Shown: positions 24,983-33,654 of the stretch, one piece after another
How positions within the stretch are numbered: position 1 is the stretch's first letter
How the letters are laid out: the number at the start of each line of letters is the position of its first letter
DNA from: Halobacteriales archaeon QH_7_66_36
Lineage (GTDB): Archaea; Halobacteriota; Halobacteria; Halobacteriales; Haloarculaceae
Length of the DNA: 64,000 nucleotides
Assembly (NCBI GenBank): GCA_003021175.1
Contig: PXQV01000011.1
Span: 1 to 64,000, forward strand
Direction: 5' to 3'
Program-made: the position numbers and the translations under genes
The notes under the pieces: generated by a model
What the model was told of the DNA's origin: nothing
The model's input: the letters and a program-made list of their open reading frames with translations, nothing else
The model's database searches: none

Positions 24983-26446
24983 TCAGTAGTTCTTCGCGAA
25001 GTACGCCGTCTCGACCGCCTCGTCGCCACAGACGCCACACGTCTCGTGCACGGGGTCCGTCTCCTCGTCCAGCGGGAGCATGACGATCTCCGCGGAGATC
25101 TGATCTTTGATTTCGGTCTCGCAGGCCTCCTCGCCACACCAGCCGGTCTTCACGTAGCCGCCGTGTTGGCCGATGGTGCCGAGGATCTCGCTGCGGCCGT
25201 GCGCCTCGCGAATGTTCTCTTCGAGATTCTCCTCGGCGTCGGCGTACAGCTTCGCGTACACGGTGTCCAGCGCGTCCTCGGTCGACTCGACGAGGTCGTC
25301 GCGGTCGGCGACTTCCTCCTCGCCGTCGGGGCGGTGGACCATCGTGACCTCCCCGTCCTCGACCTCGTTGGGACCGACCTCGATGCGGAGCGGCATCCCC
25401 TTCAGTTCCCACTCGTTGAACTTGAACCCGGGATTGCGCTCGTCGCGGTCGTCGAGGCGGACTCGGACGCCGGCCTCGTCGAGGTCGGCGTACAGCCCCT
25501 CGCAGTAGTCGAGCACCGCCTCGCGGGTGTCCTCCTGCCAGATGGGGACGATGACGACCTGTTCGGGCGCGACCGTCGGCGGCAGGACGAGCCCTTGGTC
25601 GTCGGAGTGGGTCATGATGAGGCCGCCGAGCGCGCGCCACGAGATACCCCACGACGCGGTGTGGGCGACCTGTTCTTCCTCGTTTTTGTCGCGGTAGGTG
25701 AGGTCGTACGCCTCCGCGAAGCTCGTGCCGAGATAGTGGCTGGTGGACGCCTGCAGCGACTTCCCGTCGGGCATCAGCGTCTCGACGGTGGTCGTGGTGT
25801 CGCCGCCGGGGAACTTGTCGTGTTCCGGCTTGCGCCCCTTCAGGCCGGGCATGGCGAGCACGTCCTCGTAGAGGCGGTGATACTGGTCGAGCCGCGTCAT
25901 CGTCTCCTCGAACGCCTCCGCCCGCGTCTCGTGGGCGGTGTGACCCTCCTGCCAGCGGAACTCCTTCGTGCGGAAGAACGGCTTCGTGTCCGTCGCCTCC
26001 CAGCGCACGACCGAACACCACTGGTTCAGACGGAGCGGGAGGTCGCGGTGCGACCGCGTCCACTGGGCCATGTACGGCGTGATGATGGACTCCGAAGTAG
26101 GCCGGACGGCGAGGCGTTCCTCCAGTTCGTCGTGACCGCCGTGGGTCACCCACGCCACCTCCGGGTCGAACCCCTCGACGATGTCCGACTCACGCTCCAG
26201 ATACGACTCGGGGATCATCATCGGGAAGTAGGCGTTCTGGACGCCCGTCTCCTTGAACCAGCCGTCGAGATGCGACCTGAGCCGCTCCCACACCGCGTAG
26301 CCGCGCGGCCGGACGACGATGAACCCGCCCATCGGCGCGTAGTCGACGAGTTCGGCCTTCTGGACGACCTCCGCGTACCAGTCGCCCGGGTTGTACTCCT
26401 TCTGCTCGGTGATGCCGAGCTCCTGTTCGCTCTCGGTGTCGCTCAT
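24983..26446 (-). CDS. proS: Prolyl-tRNA synthetase, archaeal type
   Basis: A 487-residue class II aminoacyl-tRNA synthetase that charges tRNA-Pro. Motif 2 is visible in LRLNQWCSVVRWE and FFRTKEFRWQEGHTAH, and motif 3 in GGLIMTHSDDQGLVLPP. An anticodon-binding domain spans about residues 275-390. The C-terminal zinc-binding domain has cysteines in GWCGEEACE and ETCGVCGDEA, and the protein ends with the conserved YFAKNY tyrosine tail. This is the eukaryote/archaeal ProS form. ATG 26446 is supported by a TATA-like element at 26468-26475. Confidence 0.95.
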   Translation of the reverse strand: MSDTESEQELGITEQKEYNPGDWYAEVVQKAELVDYAPMGGFIVVRPRGYAVWERLRSHLDGWFKETGVQNAYFPMMIPESYLERESDIVEGFDPEVAWVTHGGHDELEERLAVRPTSESIITPYMAQWTRSHRDLPLRLNQWCSVVRWEATDTKPFFRTKEFRWQEGHTAHETRAEAFEETMTRLDQYHRLYEDVLAMPGLKGRKPEHDKFPGGDTTTTVETLMPDGKSLQASTSHYLGTSFAEAYDLTYRDKNEEEQVAHTASWGISWRALGGLIMTHSDDQGLVLPPTVAPEQVVIVPIWQEDTREAVLDYCEGLYADLDEAGVRVRLDDRDERNPGFKFNEWELKGMPLRIEVGPNEVEDGEVTMVHRPDGEEEVADRDDLVESTEDALDTVYAKLYADAEENLEENIREAHGRSEILGTIGQHGGYVKTGWCGEEACETEIKDQISAEIVMLPLDEETDPVHETCGVCGDEAVETAYFAKNY

Positions 26447-26467
26447 AGGGTATCCCTCTCGTCGGTC

Positions 26468-26475
26468 GCTTAAAC
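26468..26475 (-). promoter_or_regulatory. TATA-like box of proS
   Basis: GTTTAAGC on the minus strand, 22-29 nt upstream of the proS ATG at 26446, as expected for a leaderless transcript. Confidence 0.5.
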
Positions 26476-26674
26476 ACGGTGCGTTTCCGGCGCGGCGAGG
26501 ACGGTGAGAAGGGTGGCTACGTGCCACCCAGCGGGCGGCGCGGGCGGACGACGGCACGGTCGCGCCTGGACATGGCCGGAAACAGGGTCCAACCGCAATT
26601 AATTCCGACGCACCCACGCGAGGGAGTCACACACCGTCGGCCCCGATTTGGGCACCTACCCCGACGGCGAGACC

Positions 26675-27105
26675 ATGCAACGGGTCGACCTGACGCCCGA
26701 CGACGCGGCCGAACTCACCGCCCTGTTCGCGGAGTACGGTTGGTGGGCCGACCGCACGGAGTCGAACGTACGCGAGGCGCTGGCGAACTCCGTCGCCGTC
26801 GGCATCCGCGACGACGGGACCTCGTGGCCGCCGCGCGCGTCGTCATCGACGGCGTCTACTACGCGAAACTGTACGACGTAATCGTCGCGGCTGACCGGCG
26901 CGGTGAGGGAATCGGCACCCGACTCCTCGACGCTGTGTTCGACCATCCCGCGCTCGATGACGTGTTCTGTTCGGTCACCTGCCGTGCGGGACTCGTCGAC
27001 TTCTACCAGCGGGCGGGCTTCGAGCCGTATCCGTCCCCCGTCGAGCGGCCGGATGGCGACCCCGAATCGATGTCCCACCTGTTCCGGCGCGGCGGCGACG
27101 CCTGA
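26675..27105 (+). pseudogene. GNAT acetyltransferase disrupted by a frameshift
   Basis: The first part reads from ATG 26675 as MQRVDLTPDDAAELTALFAE to DDGT; that frame then leaves the homologous path. The phase one base back continues the same protein: LVAAARVVIDGVYYAKLYDV, then IVAADRRGEGIGTRLLDAV, the acetyl-CoA loop of GNAT enzymes (RRGEGIGT). Loss of one C in GGGACCTCG near 26820 would restore one reading frame of about 143 residues. It is either a recent pseudogene or a sequencing error. No slippery heptamer is evident that would suggest programmed frameshifting. Confidence 0.75.
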
Positions 27106-27106
27106 C

Positions 27107-27334
27107 TCAGACGCCCCACGCGATCCGGTCCCAGATCCGTTCGTAGCCGTAGTACGTGGCCGTCTTGATGACGTTGGTCGCGAGTCCGATGGAGAGCGCC
27201 TGTGACACGTCGCCGACGACGAGATACGCCACCGCCACGGAGACGAGCACCATCACCAGCCGGTAGCAGGCGGTCTTGACGACCGCGCGCCGCCGCGCCT
27301 GCAGTGGCGCTCGAAACTGTGAGCGGATCGACAT
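27107..27334 (-). CDS. DUF2061 small membrane protein
   Basis: A 75-residue integral membrane protein that matches the DUF2061 layout: a basic N-terminus (RAVVKTACYRLVMVLVSVAVAY), a short loop (VVGDVSQALSIGL), a second hydrophobic region and the end TYYGYERIWDRIAWG. The KTACYR and YERIWDRI motifs are characteristic. Function in this family is unknown; some members neighbour sulfur-assimilation genes, which is not the case here. A TATA-like TTTACG lies 21-26 nt upstream on the minus strand. It converges with the frameshifted acetyltransferase, 1 bp apart. Confidence 0.8.
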   Translation of the reverse strand: MSIRSQFRAPLQARRRAVVKTACYRLVMVLVSVAVAYLVVGDVSQALSIGLATNVIKTATYYGYERIWDRIAWGV

Positions 27335-27410
27335 ACCTTGTAAAGTGCGCCCGACGTAAAGAAACTGTCTATGGTTATGTGAAGAAGGAAATTAACCACT
27401 TTACCTTTCG

Positions 27411-27773
27411 TCACACCGCGCCGAGCGCGAGCAGCGCGGCCATCCCGACGACGATGGTGGGCAGCACGTCCTCGGTGTAGTAGGCGACGACGGCCGCGAG
27501 CGCGCCGGCGAGCACGCGGTCGCTCGCCAACAGCGCGCGGCCGGCGGCGACGGGACCGAGTCCCGTCTCGACGACCGGCGTTCCGTCGACGGTGAGCACC
27601 GCCGGGACGACCAGCGCGGCGAGGACGGCCGCGGGGACGTACTTGAGCGCTGCCTCGGCGAGCGCTGGCAGGCCGAGCCGCTCGTAGAGGAAGACGAACG
27701 AGCCGCGGATGGCGAAGGTCGCGACCCCGCCGATCAGGATGGCGGCCCAGACGACCGTATCGGCGGCTGTCAC
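27411..27773 (-). CDS. azlD: AzlD family branched-chain amino acid export subunit
   Basis: A 120-residue membrane protein with about four hydrophobic helices (for example VVWAAILIGGVATFAIRGSF and VPAAVLAALVVPAVLTV). It is the small partner of AzlC in an exporter of branched-chain amino acids. The GTG start at 27773 overlaps the azlC stop by 4 nt, so translation is coupled. FAIRGSF near residues 20-26 is a family hallmark. Family function is known from B. subtilis azlaleucine resistance; the substrate here is inferred. Confidence 0.85.
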   Translation of the reverse strand: MTAADTVVWAAILIGGVATFAIRGSFVFLYERLGLPALAEAALKYVPAAVLAALVVPAVLTVDGTPVVETGLGPVAAGRALLASDRVLAGALAAVVAYYTEDVLPTIVVGMAALLALGAV

Positions 27774-28471
27774 CGGCCGAACACCCCGCGGACGAACCGT
27801 ACGACCGGTGCCGTCGCGAGCCCGGCGACGACCCCCGTGACCGCACCGAGCGGCAGTCCGAGTTCGTACGGGAGTCCCGCGCCGAGCGTCGCGAGCGACC
27901 CGCCGACCAGCCCCGCCGCGGCGGTCGAAGCGCTCTCGATGGCCGGGACGAGCAACGCGAGAAACACCAGCGGGAGCGCGAAGTCGAGCGGCAGCCACGC
28001 CGGCACCCGCGCCCCGACGACGACGCCGACAATCGTGCAAACTTGCCAGACGACCCACAGCGGCATCGCCGTCCCGAGATAGTAGCCGCGCCGAGCGACG
28101 TCTTGCTCACGGAACGTCGTCAGCGACATCGCGTACGCCTGATCCGTCAGCACGTACGCCATCAGCGCCTTCCAGCGGGCCGCAACCTCCCGAAACTGCG
28201 GTGCGATGGACGCCGAGTACATCAGCATCCGGAGGTTGACCACGATAATCGTGGCGACTACGACGGCGAGCGGCGCGTTGTCGCCGAGCAGTTCGATCGC
28301 CGCGAGCTGTGAGGCTCCGGCGAAGACGACGACGGAGAGACCGACCGCCTGTAGCCCGGAGAGCCCCGCGTCGACGGCCGCCGCCCCCGCGACGAGACCG
28401 AACGGGATGACGCCGACGACGACGGGCGCTACGTCCCGAACGCCGGCGTAGAAGTCGTCAGAAACTGGCAC
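27770..28471 (-). CDS. azlC: AzlC family branched-chain amino acid exporter
   Basis: A 233-residue inner-membrane protein with about six hydrophobic segments. FAGASQLAAIELLGDNAPL is the characteristic AzlC signature, and VVNLRMLMYSASIAP and VLTDQAYAM are further conserved blocks. With AzlD it exports branched-chain amino acids or analogues. The start codon is GTG (MPVSDDFYAG). It is the first gene of the azlCD pair. The inward Liv importer is encoded elsewhere in the window (54.5-60 kb), but nothing links the two. Confidence 0.9.
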   Translation of the reverse strand: MPVSDDFYAGVRDVAPVVVGVIPFGLVAGAAAVDAGLSGLQAVGLSVVVFAGASQLAAIELLGDNAPLAVVVATIIVVNLRMLMYSASIAPQFREVAARWKALMAYVLTDQAYAMSLTTFREQDVARRGYYLGTAMPLWVVWQVCTIVGVVVGARVPAWLPLDFALPLVFLALLVPAIESASTAAAGLVGGSLATLGAGLPYELGLPLGAVTGVVAGLATAPVVRFVRGVFGR

Positions 28472-28537
28472 GGCTCCGTCTGCGGAACCGGCGGAGAGAA
28501 GGCTTACGTTTCGGACCCATCGTAAATCGCGCTGGAG

Positions 28538-29905
28538 TCAGTACTTCCGCGCGGCCCCGGTCAGGTCGTGGAACTCGTCCATGACCGCGTCTCGCTGTTC
28601 GCGCCACGCCGTGAACCCGTCGGGCGAGGCCGGATACTCCTCGTACACGTCCCGCAGCCGGCTGGCGAGGCGGCCGACCCGCGCGAGTTCGGTGATGGTG
28701 CCCCAGTGGCCGAACGTCTTGACGGCCGTCTTCAGCTTCAGAGCGAGGCTCATCGAGGTGGTGCCGGTGCGGCCGATGGCGTCGGCGAGCTGTTGGCCCG
28801 GCACCGCGGAGACGATGTCGACGAGCTCGTCCACGTCGTAGCTTCCGCCCCAGATGTTATACAGGTCCATCGCGGCGAACCGCTTGCCGAAGTCCGTCTG
28901 CACCTTGCGGTTGTACTCCCACAGCGCGTGCTCCTCGTCGATCGTGTCGTCGCTGATGGCCTCGACGGCAGCCTGTGCGGCCCAGTGGCCGGCCTTCGCG
29001 GCACCGGGGATACCGCCGCCGGTACAGGGGTTGACGTGCGCGGCGGCGTCGCCGACGGCCATGTAGCCGGGCGCGGTCGCGGAGTCGTAGGGGCGACGGG
29101 TCGGCAGCGCGGCCCCGAGCTTATCGCGGACCGTCCCGCCGTCGAACTCGGGGCGCTGTTCCACGTCCTCGCGGAGCGTCTGGACGAGTTTCATCGGCTT
29201 CTTGTTCATCTGGAAGCCGAGCCCGACGTTGATCTCGCGGTCGGTACGGGGGAAGTACCAGAGATAGCCGAGCTCCTTTGTCGGCTTGAACACGATGGCG
29301 TCGTCGTAGTCGACCGGCTCCGGCGTCTCGATGACCTCCCGGTACGCCGAACAGAACTGCTGGTAGTTGACGTTCGTGTCGAACGTCGTCTCGGAGAAGT
29401 CAGTCTTGTCCTGCAGCAGCGACAGCGACCCGGCGGCGTCGATGACCATCTCCGCGCCGTACTTCTTCGGCGTCCCCTTCCGGACGGCGGTGACGCCGTG
29501 GACCGCGCCGTTCTGTCGCACGTCCTTCACCACGGTGTCGTAGTGGATCTCGGCACCGGCGCGTTCGGCCTCCTCTAACAGCACCTCGCCGTAGCGCTTC
29601 CGGTCGATGACCGCGCCGGGGTCGTCGAAGGAGACGGAGACCTCGCCGCCGTCGGGGTTGAGGAACACCGCGCGCTGGACGTTCTGATTGCTGAACGACT
29701 CCTCGCGAAGATAGTCGAGATCCACGACATCGGGGAACGTGGATTTCCCTTTGATCGCGTCCCCGCAGGCGATGTGGCCGGCGTCGTCCGGCGACTTCCG
29801 CTCGAGAATCACCGCGTCCAGCCCCTCGCGGGCGACCGTCGCGGCGGCGAACGCGCCCGCCGTCCCCCCGCCGACGACGACCACGTCGAAAGATTCCGCT
29901 GTCAT
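28538..29905 (-). CDS. Geranylgeranyl reductase family flavoprotein
   Basis: A 455-residue FAD enzyme. FDVVVVGGGTAGAFAAATV at residues 6-24 is the dinucleotide-binding fold. The middle contains YLWYFPRTDREINVGLGF, and GDAAAHVNPCTGGGIPGA is the second FAD motif of the geranylgeranyl reductase group. In archaea this group saturates the isoprenoid chains of ether lipids or of related isoprenoids. Paralogues are common, so the exact substrate (digeranylgeranylglycerophospholipid or another isoprenoid) is uncertain. A strong T-rich TATA-like box lies 22-33 nt upstream. Confidence 0.88.
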   Translation of the reverse strand: MTAESFDVVVVGGGTAGAFAAATVAREGLDAVILERKSPDDAGHIACGDAIKGKSTFPDVVDLDYLREESFSNQNVQRAVFLNPDGGEVSVSFDDPGAVIDRKRYGEVLLEEAERAGAEIHYDTVVKDVRQNGAVHGVTAVRKGTPKKYGAEMVIDAAGSLSLLQDKTDFSETTFDTNVNYQQFCSAYREVIETPEPVDYDDAIVFKPTKELGYLWYFPRTDREINVGLGFQMNKKPMKLVQTLREDVEQRPEFDGGTVRDKLGAALPTRRPYDSATAPGYMAVGDAAAHVNPCTGGGIPGAAKAGHWAAQAAVEAISDDTIDEEHALWEYNRKVQTDFGKRFAAMDLYNIWGGSYDVDELVDIVSAVPGQQLADAIGRTGTTSMSLALKLKTAVKTFGHWGTITELARVGRLASRLRDVYEEYPASPDGFTAWREQRDAVMDEFHDLTGAARKY

Positions 29906-29926
29906 AGCACTCGGTTACATACCAGC

Positions 29927-29938
29927 CCTAAAAAAAGA
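29927..29938 (-). promoter_or_regulatory. TATA-like box of the geranylgeranyl reductase gene
   Basis: Minus-strand CTTTTTTTAGGG, 22-33 nt before the ATG at 29905. The position fits a leaderless mRNA. Confidence 0.5.
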
Positions 29939-30009
29939 GTCGGGACCGGAATCACCGACGTCGGTCACAAGTCTCAGGCTTCTGCGAACGTTTGAAGGCG
30001 TGGCGAGAG

Positions 30010-30876
30010 TCAGTAGAACTCGCGGACGAGATCCGTCGCCTTCTCCGGCGGCTCCTCCGGAATGTCGGCCATGTTCTCGTCGACGCCTTCGAGTTCCTCG
30101 TACGGCGTGGAGTCCTCGTCCCGGTAGAGCACGCCCTGATACTCCGTCGAGCGGTCGAGGATCTTCTCCTTCGCCTCGTCGTAGTCCGTCGCGTCGTGGT
30201 CCGCCTCGCCCACGTCCACGAGCGAGTCGCGGAAGTAGTCGTACGTGTCCACGTCGTTGAACGTGACACACGGCGAGAACACGTTGACGAAGCCGAAGCC
30301 GTCGTGTTCGACCGCCTCCTGCACGATCTCGGCGTGTCGCTGTGCGTCCGAGGAGAAGGACTGCGCGATGAAGCTCCCGCCGGCCGCCAGCGCGAGCGCG
30401 AGCGGATTGACCGGCTGCTGGTGGGTGCCCTCCGGCGAGGTGGACGTCTCGAAGTCCTCCCGGGAGGTGGGGGAGAACTGCCCCTTCGTGAGCCCGTAGA
30501 TGCGGTTGTCCATGACGACGTAGGTCATGTCGACGTTCCGGCGAACGGCATGGACGAAGTGGCCCGCGCCGATGGAGTAGCCGTCGCCGTCCCCGCCCGC
30601 GACCATCACTTCGAGGTCGGGGTTAGCCATCTTCACGCCCGTACCGACCGGGAGCGCGCGCCCGTGGACGCCGTGGAGCGCGTACGAGTGCATGTACGTC
30701 CCGATCTTCCCGGAACAGCCGATGCCGGCGACCACGAACGTGTTGTCGGGGTCGTTCCCCGTGTTCGCGAGCGCCTTCATCATGCCGTTCATCGTCCCGA
30801 AGTCACCGCAGCCGGGACACCACGTGGGCTGTTTGTCCGACTTGAAGTCGACGAATCTGACGTTGTCCGAGCTCAT
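30010..30876 (-). CDS. korB: 2-oxoacid:ferredoxin oxidoreductase beta subunit
   Basis: A 288-residue thiamine-diphosphate subunit. The cluster-binding cysteines C20 and C23 are in WCPGCGDF, with C54 (GIGCSGK) and a later Cys in FSPCVTF. TPP/magnesium binding is shown by GGDGDGYSIGAGH near 94-106 and DNRIYGLTKGQ. With the alpha subunit it oxidises a 2-oxoacid to acyl-CoA and reduces ferredoxin. I favour the 2-oxoglutarate enzyme over the pyruvate enzyme from remembered haloarchaeal sequences, but this is not certain. A GGAGGTGG ribosome-binding site ends shortly before the ATG, which overlaps the korA stop by 4 nt. Confidence 0.9.
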   Translation of the reverse strand: MSSDNVRFVDFKSDKQPTWCPGCGDFGTMNGMMKALANTGNDPDNTFVVAGIGCSGKIGTYMHSYALHGVHGRALPVGTGVKMANPDLEVMVAGGDGDGYSIGAGHFVHAVRRNVDMTYVVMDNRIYGLTKGQFSPTSREDFETSTSPEGTHQQPVNPLALALAAGGSFIAQSFSSDAQRHAEIVQEAVEHDGFGFVNVFSPCVTFNDVDTYDYFRDSLVDVGEADHDATDYDEAKEKILDRSTEYQGVLYRDEDSTPYEELEGVDENMADIPEEPPEKATDLVREFY

Positions 30877-32642
30877 TCTGCTTCCACCTCCTCCCCCGCG
30901 ACGCCGAGCGCCTGCTTGAGATCGTTCGCGAGTTCGTCCGCCTTGAAGCGGACGCCGTTGTACTTGTTCAGCCGTTCGACCCGCTGGAGCGTGTCGTGTT
31001 CGAGCGCGTCCGCGAACTGCCCCGTCGCGTTACACTCCACGACGACGACGGTATCGGCGCTCTCGAACTCCGCTGTGAGGTCCGGCCGCGGGAACAGATA
31101 CGGCACCGAGAGGAACCGCACGTCGACGCCCTCTGTTTCGAGGAGGTCGATGGCCTCTCGCATCGCACCCTCGTTCGACCCCCACGAGACGACGAGGTTG
31201 TCGCTGTCCGGGTCGCCGAACTCTCGGGGACTCCTGTCCTCGCGCTCGCGGGCCGTCTCGACCTTCCGGTTGCGCTTGTCCACCTGCTCGACTCGCATGT
31301 CGGTGTCCTCCGTCCGGCGGCCGAGTTCGTCGTGTTCGAGGCCGGTCGACATGTGTGCCCCCTCGCTCGTGCCGGGGAACGCCCGCGGCGAGACGCCGTC
31401 GTCGGTGATGGCGTGCGGCTGGAACTGGCCGGCGTCGTTCTGCCACTCGTCGATGGTCTCCTCGTCGACGACCTTTCCGCGCTCGATCTCGACCTCGTCC
31501 ATGTCGAACGCCTCGGGCGGGAACGTCCGCTCCGTGACGGCCATCGCGAGGTCGGCGAGGATGTAGACGGGCGTCTGGTACTTCTCGGCGAGGTTGAACG
31601 CCTCGACGGTCTTCCAGAAACACTCGGAGATGGTGGTCGGCGCGACGACGAACCGGGGAATCTCGCCGTGGCCGCCGTACAGCGCCATGTCCAGGTCGCC
31701 CTGCTCCTGTTTCGTCGGCATCCCCGTCGACGGCCCCGACCGCATCACGTCACAGATGACGAGCGGCGTCTCCGAGGTGGCGACCAGCCCGAACGTCTCG
31801 GCCATCAGGTCGATACCCGGCCCGGAGGTGGCCGTCATCGACCGCGCGCCGGCGCGTGCGGCACCGAGCGCCATGTTGACCGCCGAGAGTTCGTCCTCCG
31901 CCTGCACGACCTTCCCGCCGAAGTCGTCGATCCGCCCGGTCAGATACGTCATCACGTCCGTCGCGGGCGTGATGGGGTAGCCGGCGTAGAACCGACAGCC
32001 GGCGGCGATAGCCCCCATCCCGATGGCCTCGTCGCCGTTCAGCAGGACGTAGTCGTCGTCCGTCGTCTCCAGCTCGTAGCCGAACTCGTGGTCGTACTCC
32101 TCCTGAACGTACTCCTGTCCGAGGCGGGCGGCCTCCTTGTTGGTGTCGACGATGGCCTCCCCCTTGTTGCTGAACCGTTTTTCGAGCGACTCGTCGAGGT
32201 TCTCGATGGGGAATTCGGCCACCTCACACGCCGCGCCGAGCGCGACGATGTTGCGCACGATGGCACCGCCGGCTTCCTCGGCGAGCCGCTTGAGCGGCAC
32301 GTCGAGACCGATCATCCCCTCGGGCGCCTCGAATTCGGACATCATCGTCCGCTCGCCGTCGTAGATGATGACGCTCCCCTCGTGTAGTTCGTCCATGTTC
32401 TCCTCGACGGTGCGCTCCGTGAGCGCGATGAGAACGTCGAGGCGGTCGACCACGCTCTGGACGCGGTCGACGGACGTACGAACCTTGTACGCGGTGTACC
32501 CGCCGCGGATGCGAGAGGCGAAGTCCTTCGAGGTGAAGACGTGTCGCCCCGCTCGCGAGAGGGCCTGGGCGAAGATCTTCCCCGTGGAGTCGATCCCATC
32601 GCCGGCCTCGCCGCCGATGGCCCAGTTGAGGTCCTCTGGCAT
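30873..32642 (-). CDS. korA: 2-oxoacid:ferredoxin oxidoreductase alpha subunit (gamma-alpha fusion)
   Basis: A 589-residue fusion. Residues about 1-190 are the gamma domain (LNWAIGGEAGDGIDSTGKIF opens it). Residues about 205-589 are the alpha domain with GAIAAGCRFYAGYPITPATDVM, QAEDELSAVNMALGAARAG and MTATSGPGIDLMAE, the substrate and subunit-contact motifs. The C-terminal domain contains WGSNEGAMREAIDLL. Together with KorB it forms the haloarchaeal two-subunit 2-oxoacid dehydrogenase used instead of the lipoate complex. It is the first gene of the pair. Confidence 0.9.
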   Translation of the reverse strand: MPEDLNWAIGGEAGDGIDSTGKIFAQALSRAGRHVFTSKDFASRIRGGYTAYKVRTSVDRVQSVVDRLDVLIALTERTVEENMDELHEGSVIIYDGERTMMSEFEAPEGMIGLDVPLKRLAEEAGGAIVRNIVALGAACEVAEFPIENLDESLEKRFSNKGEAIVDTNKEAARLGQEYVQEEYDHEFGYELETTDDDYVLLNGDEAIGMGAIAAGCRFYAGYPITPATDVMTYLTGRIDDFGGKVVQAEDELSAVNMALGAARAGARSMTATSGPGIDLMAETFGLVATSETPLVICDVMRSGPSTGMPTKQEQGDLDMALYGGHGEIPRFVVAPTTISECFWKTVEAFNLAEKYQTPVYILADLAMAVTERTFPPEAFDMDEVEIERGKVVDEETIDEWQNDAGQFQPHAITDDGVSPRAFPGTSEGAHMSTGLEHDELGRRTEDTDMRVEQVDKRNRKVETAREREDRSPREFGDPDSDNLVVSWGSNEGAMREAIDLLETEGVDVRFLSVPYLFPRPDLTAEFESADTVVVVECNATGQFADALEHDTLQRVERLNKYNGVRFKADELANDLKQALGVAGEEVEAE

Positions 32643-32852
32643 GTTACGTCGCGGTTCCAGCCGATAGAGGTTAAGGCTTCGGTATCCCCGGCATCACCCC
32701 GTCTGCCAGCAAAATTCTCACGCGTTCCCCGTCGATTCGCGGCCCGAATTCGACGCGCGTCCACCGTCCCCTCCCCTTCGCGTCACGTGTTCCACAGAAC
32801 CTACACAACCCTGACCGAAAGGGCCTTTCCGCGTCCCCGGCTCTACTCGCTC

Positions 32853-33488
32853 ATGGATCCTACCGTAACGACGGTCCGTGCCGTCAGCGACGTCGGCCCG
32901 GACACCGTCGCCATCGAACTCGCCACGCCCGACGGGTTCAGCGCCGAACCCGGCCAGTTCGTCAAGCTCACCGCGACGCTCGACGACGACGAGTCCCGCT
33001 TCTACACCGTCTCCTCGCCCGACACCGACGACACCTTCGAGCTGACCGTCGGCTACGACCCCGAGGACGGCGGTGCCTTCTCGGAGTATCTGCTCGGGCT
33101 CTCGCCCGACGACACTGTCACCGTCGCCGGCCCGTTCGGCTCCGACTTCTACGAAGGGGAGTCGCGCAGTCTCGTGCTCGCCGGCGGTCCCGGCGTCGGC
33201 CCCGCAGTCGGTATCGCCGAGGCCGCCCTCCGCGACAGCAACGAGGTAACCGTCGTCTACCGCGACGACGCGCCCGTCCACGAGGAGCGACTGTCGGGCG
33301 TCGCGGCCGCCGGCGGCGAGGTGTACGTCCTCGGCGACGACGAGGGAGTCCACGACGCCGTCGCCGAGAGCTACGACGGCCAGCAGGTGTTCGCCTACGG
33401 CTTCGCGGACTTCCTCGATCTCGCCACCGTCGCCGTCGAGGCCACCGGCGGCAGCGCCGAGGACGCGAAGGTCGAGAACTTCGGCTGA
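32853..33488 (+). CDS. FAD/NAD(P)-binding flavin oxidoreductase
   Basis: A 211-residue ferredoxin-NADP-reductase-like protein. Residues about 1-95 are an FAD beta barrel with the ESRFYTVSS motif (R-x-Y-T/S for flavin). Residues about 105-211 form the NAD(P) domain with LVLAGGPGVGPAVGIAEA. It lacks an iron-sulfur tail. It could reduce ferredoxin or another flavoprotein, or act as a hydride donor to a quinone; its partner is not visible. The ATG at 32853 gives a normal FAD-domain start. It lies divergent from korA by about 210 bp. Confidence 0.85.
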   Translation: MDPTVTTVRAVSDVGPDTVAIELATPDGFSAEPGQFVKLTATLDDDESRFYTVSSPDTDDTFELTVGYDPEDGGAFSEYLLGLSPDDTVTVAGPFGSDFYEGESRSLVLAGGPGVGPAVGIAEAALRDSNEVTVVYRDDAPVHEERLSGVAAAGGEVYVLGDDEGVHDAVAESYDGQQVFAYGFADFLDLATVAVEATGGSAEDAKVENFG

Positions 33489-33505
33489 ACCTGAACCTTT
33501 TTACT

Positions 33506-33605
33506 GCGGGGGGTTTCCTCGGCCGCCTGCGGCGGCCTGCGGGAACCCCCGCTTGCAAAAACGTTCATGAAAAACACGCCGAGCCTTCGCTTCGCTCCGG
33601 CTCGG
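33506..33605. terminator. Nested hairpins between convergent genes
   Basis: An outer stem pairs GCGGGGG (33506-33512) with CCCCCGC (33546-33552). Inside is a perfect stem GGCCGCC / GGCGGCC with a 3-nt TGC loop (33521-33537). A second stem, CCGAGCC (33579-33585) with GGCTCGG (33599-33605), follows after an A-rich spacer. The location between the ends of the flavin reductase and mce suggests a bidirectional terminator. The 3-nt-loop stem resembles those in the array at 36.7 kb. Confidence 0.5.
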
Positions 33606-33654
33606 TGGATACGAGGGGACATTGTCAACTCGTTCTCACCGCTGAGCTGCCCGA

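Noticed and set aside
26810-26830. Programmed frameshift in the acetyltransferase
   Set aside because: No slippery heptamer or downstream structure is evident; a one-base deletion explains the break more simply.
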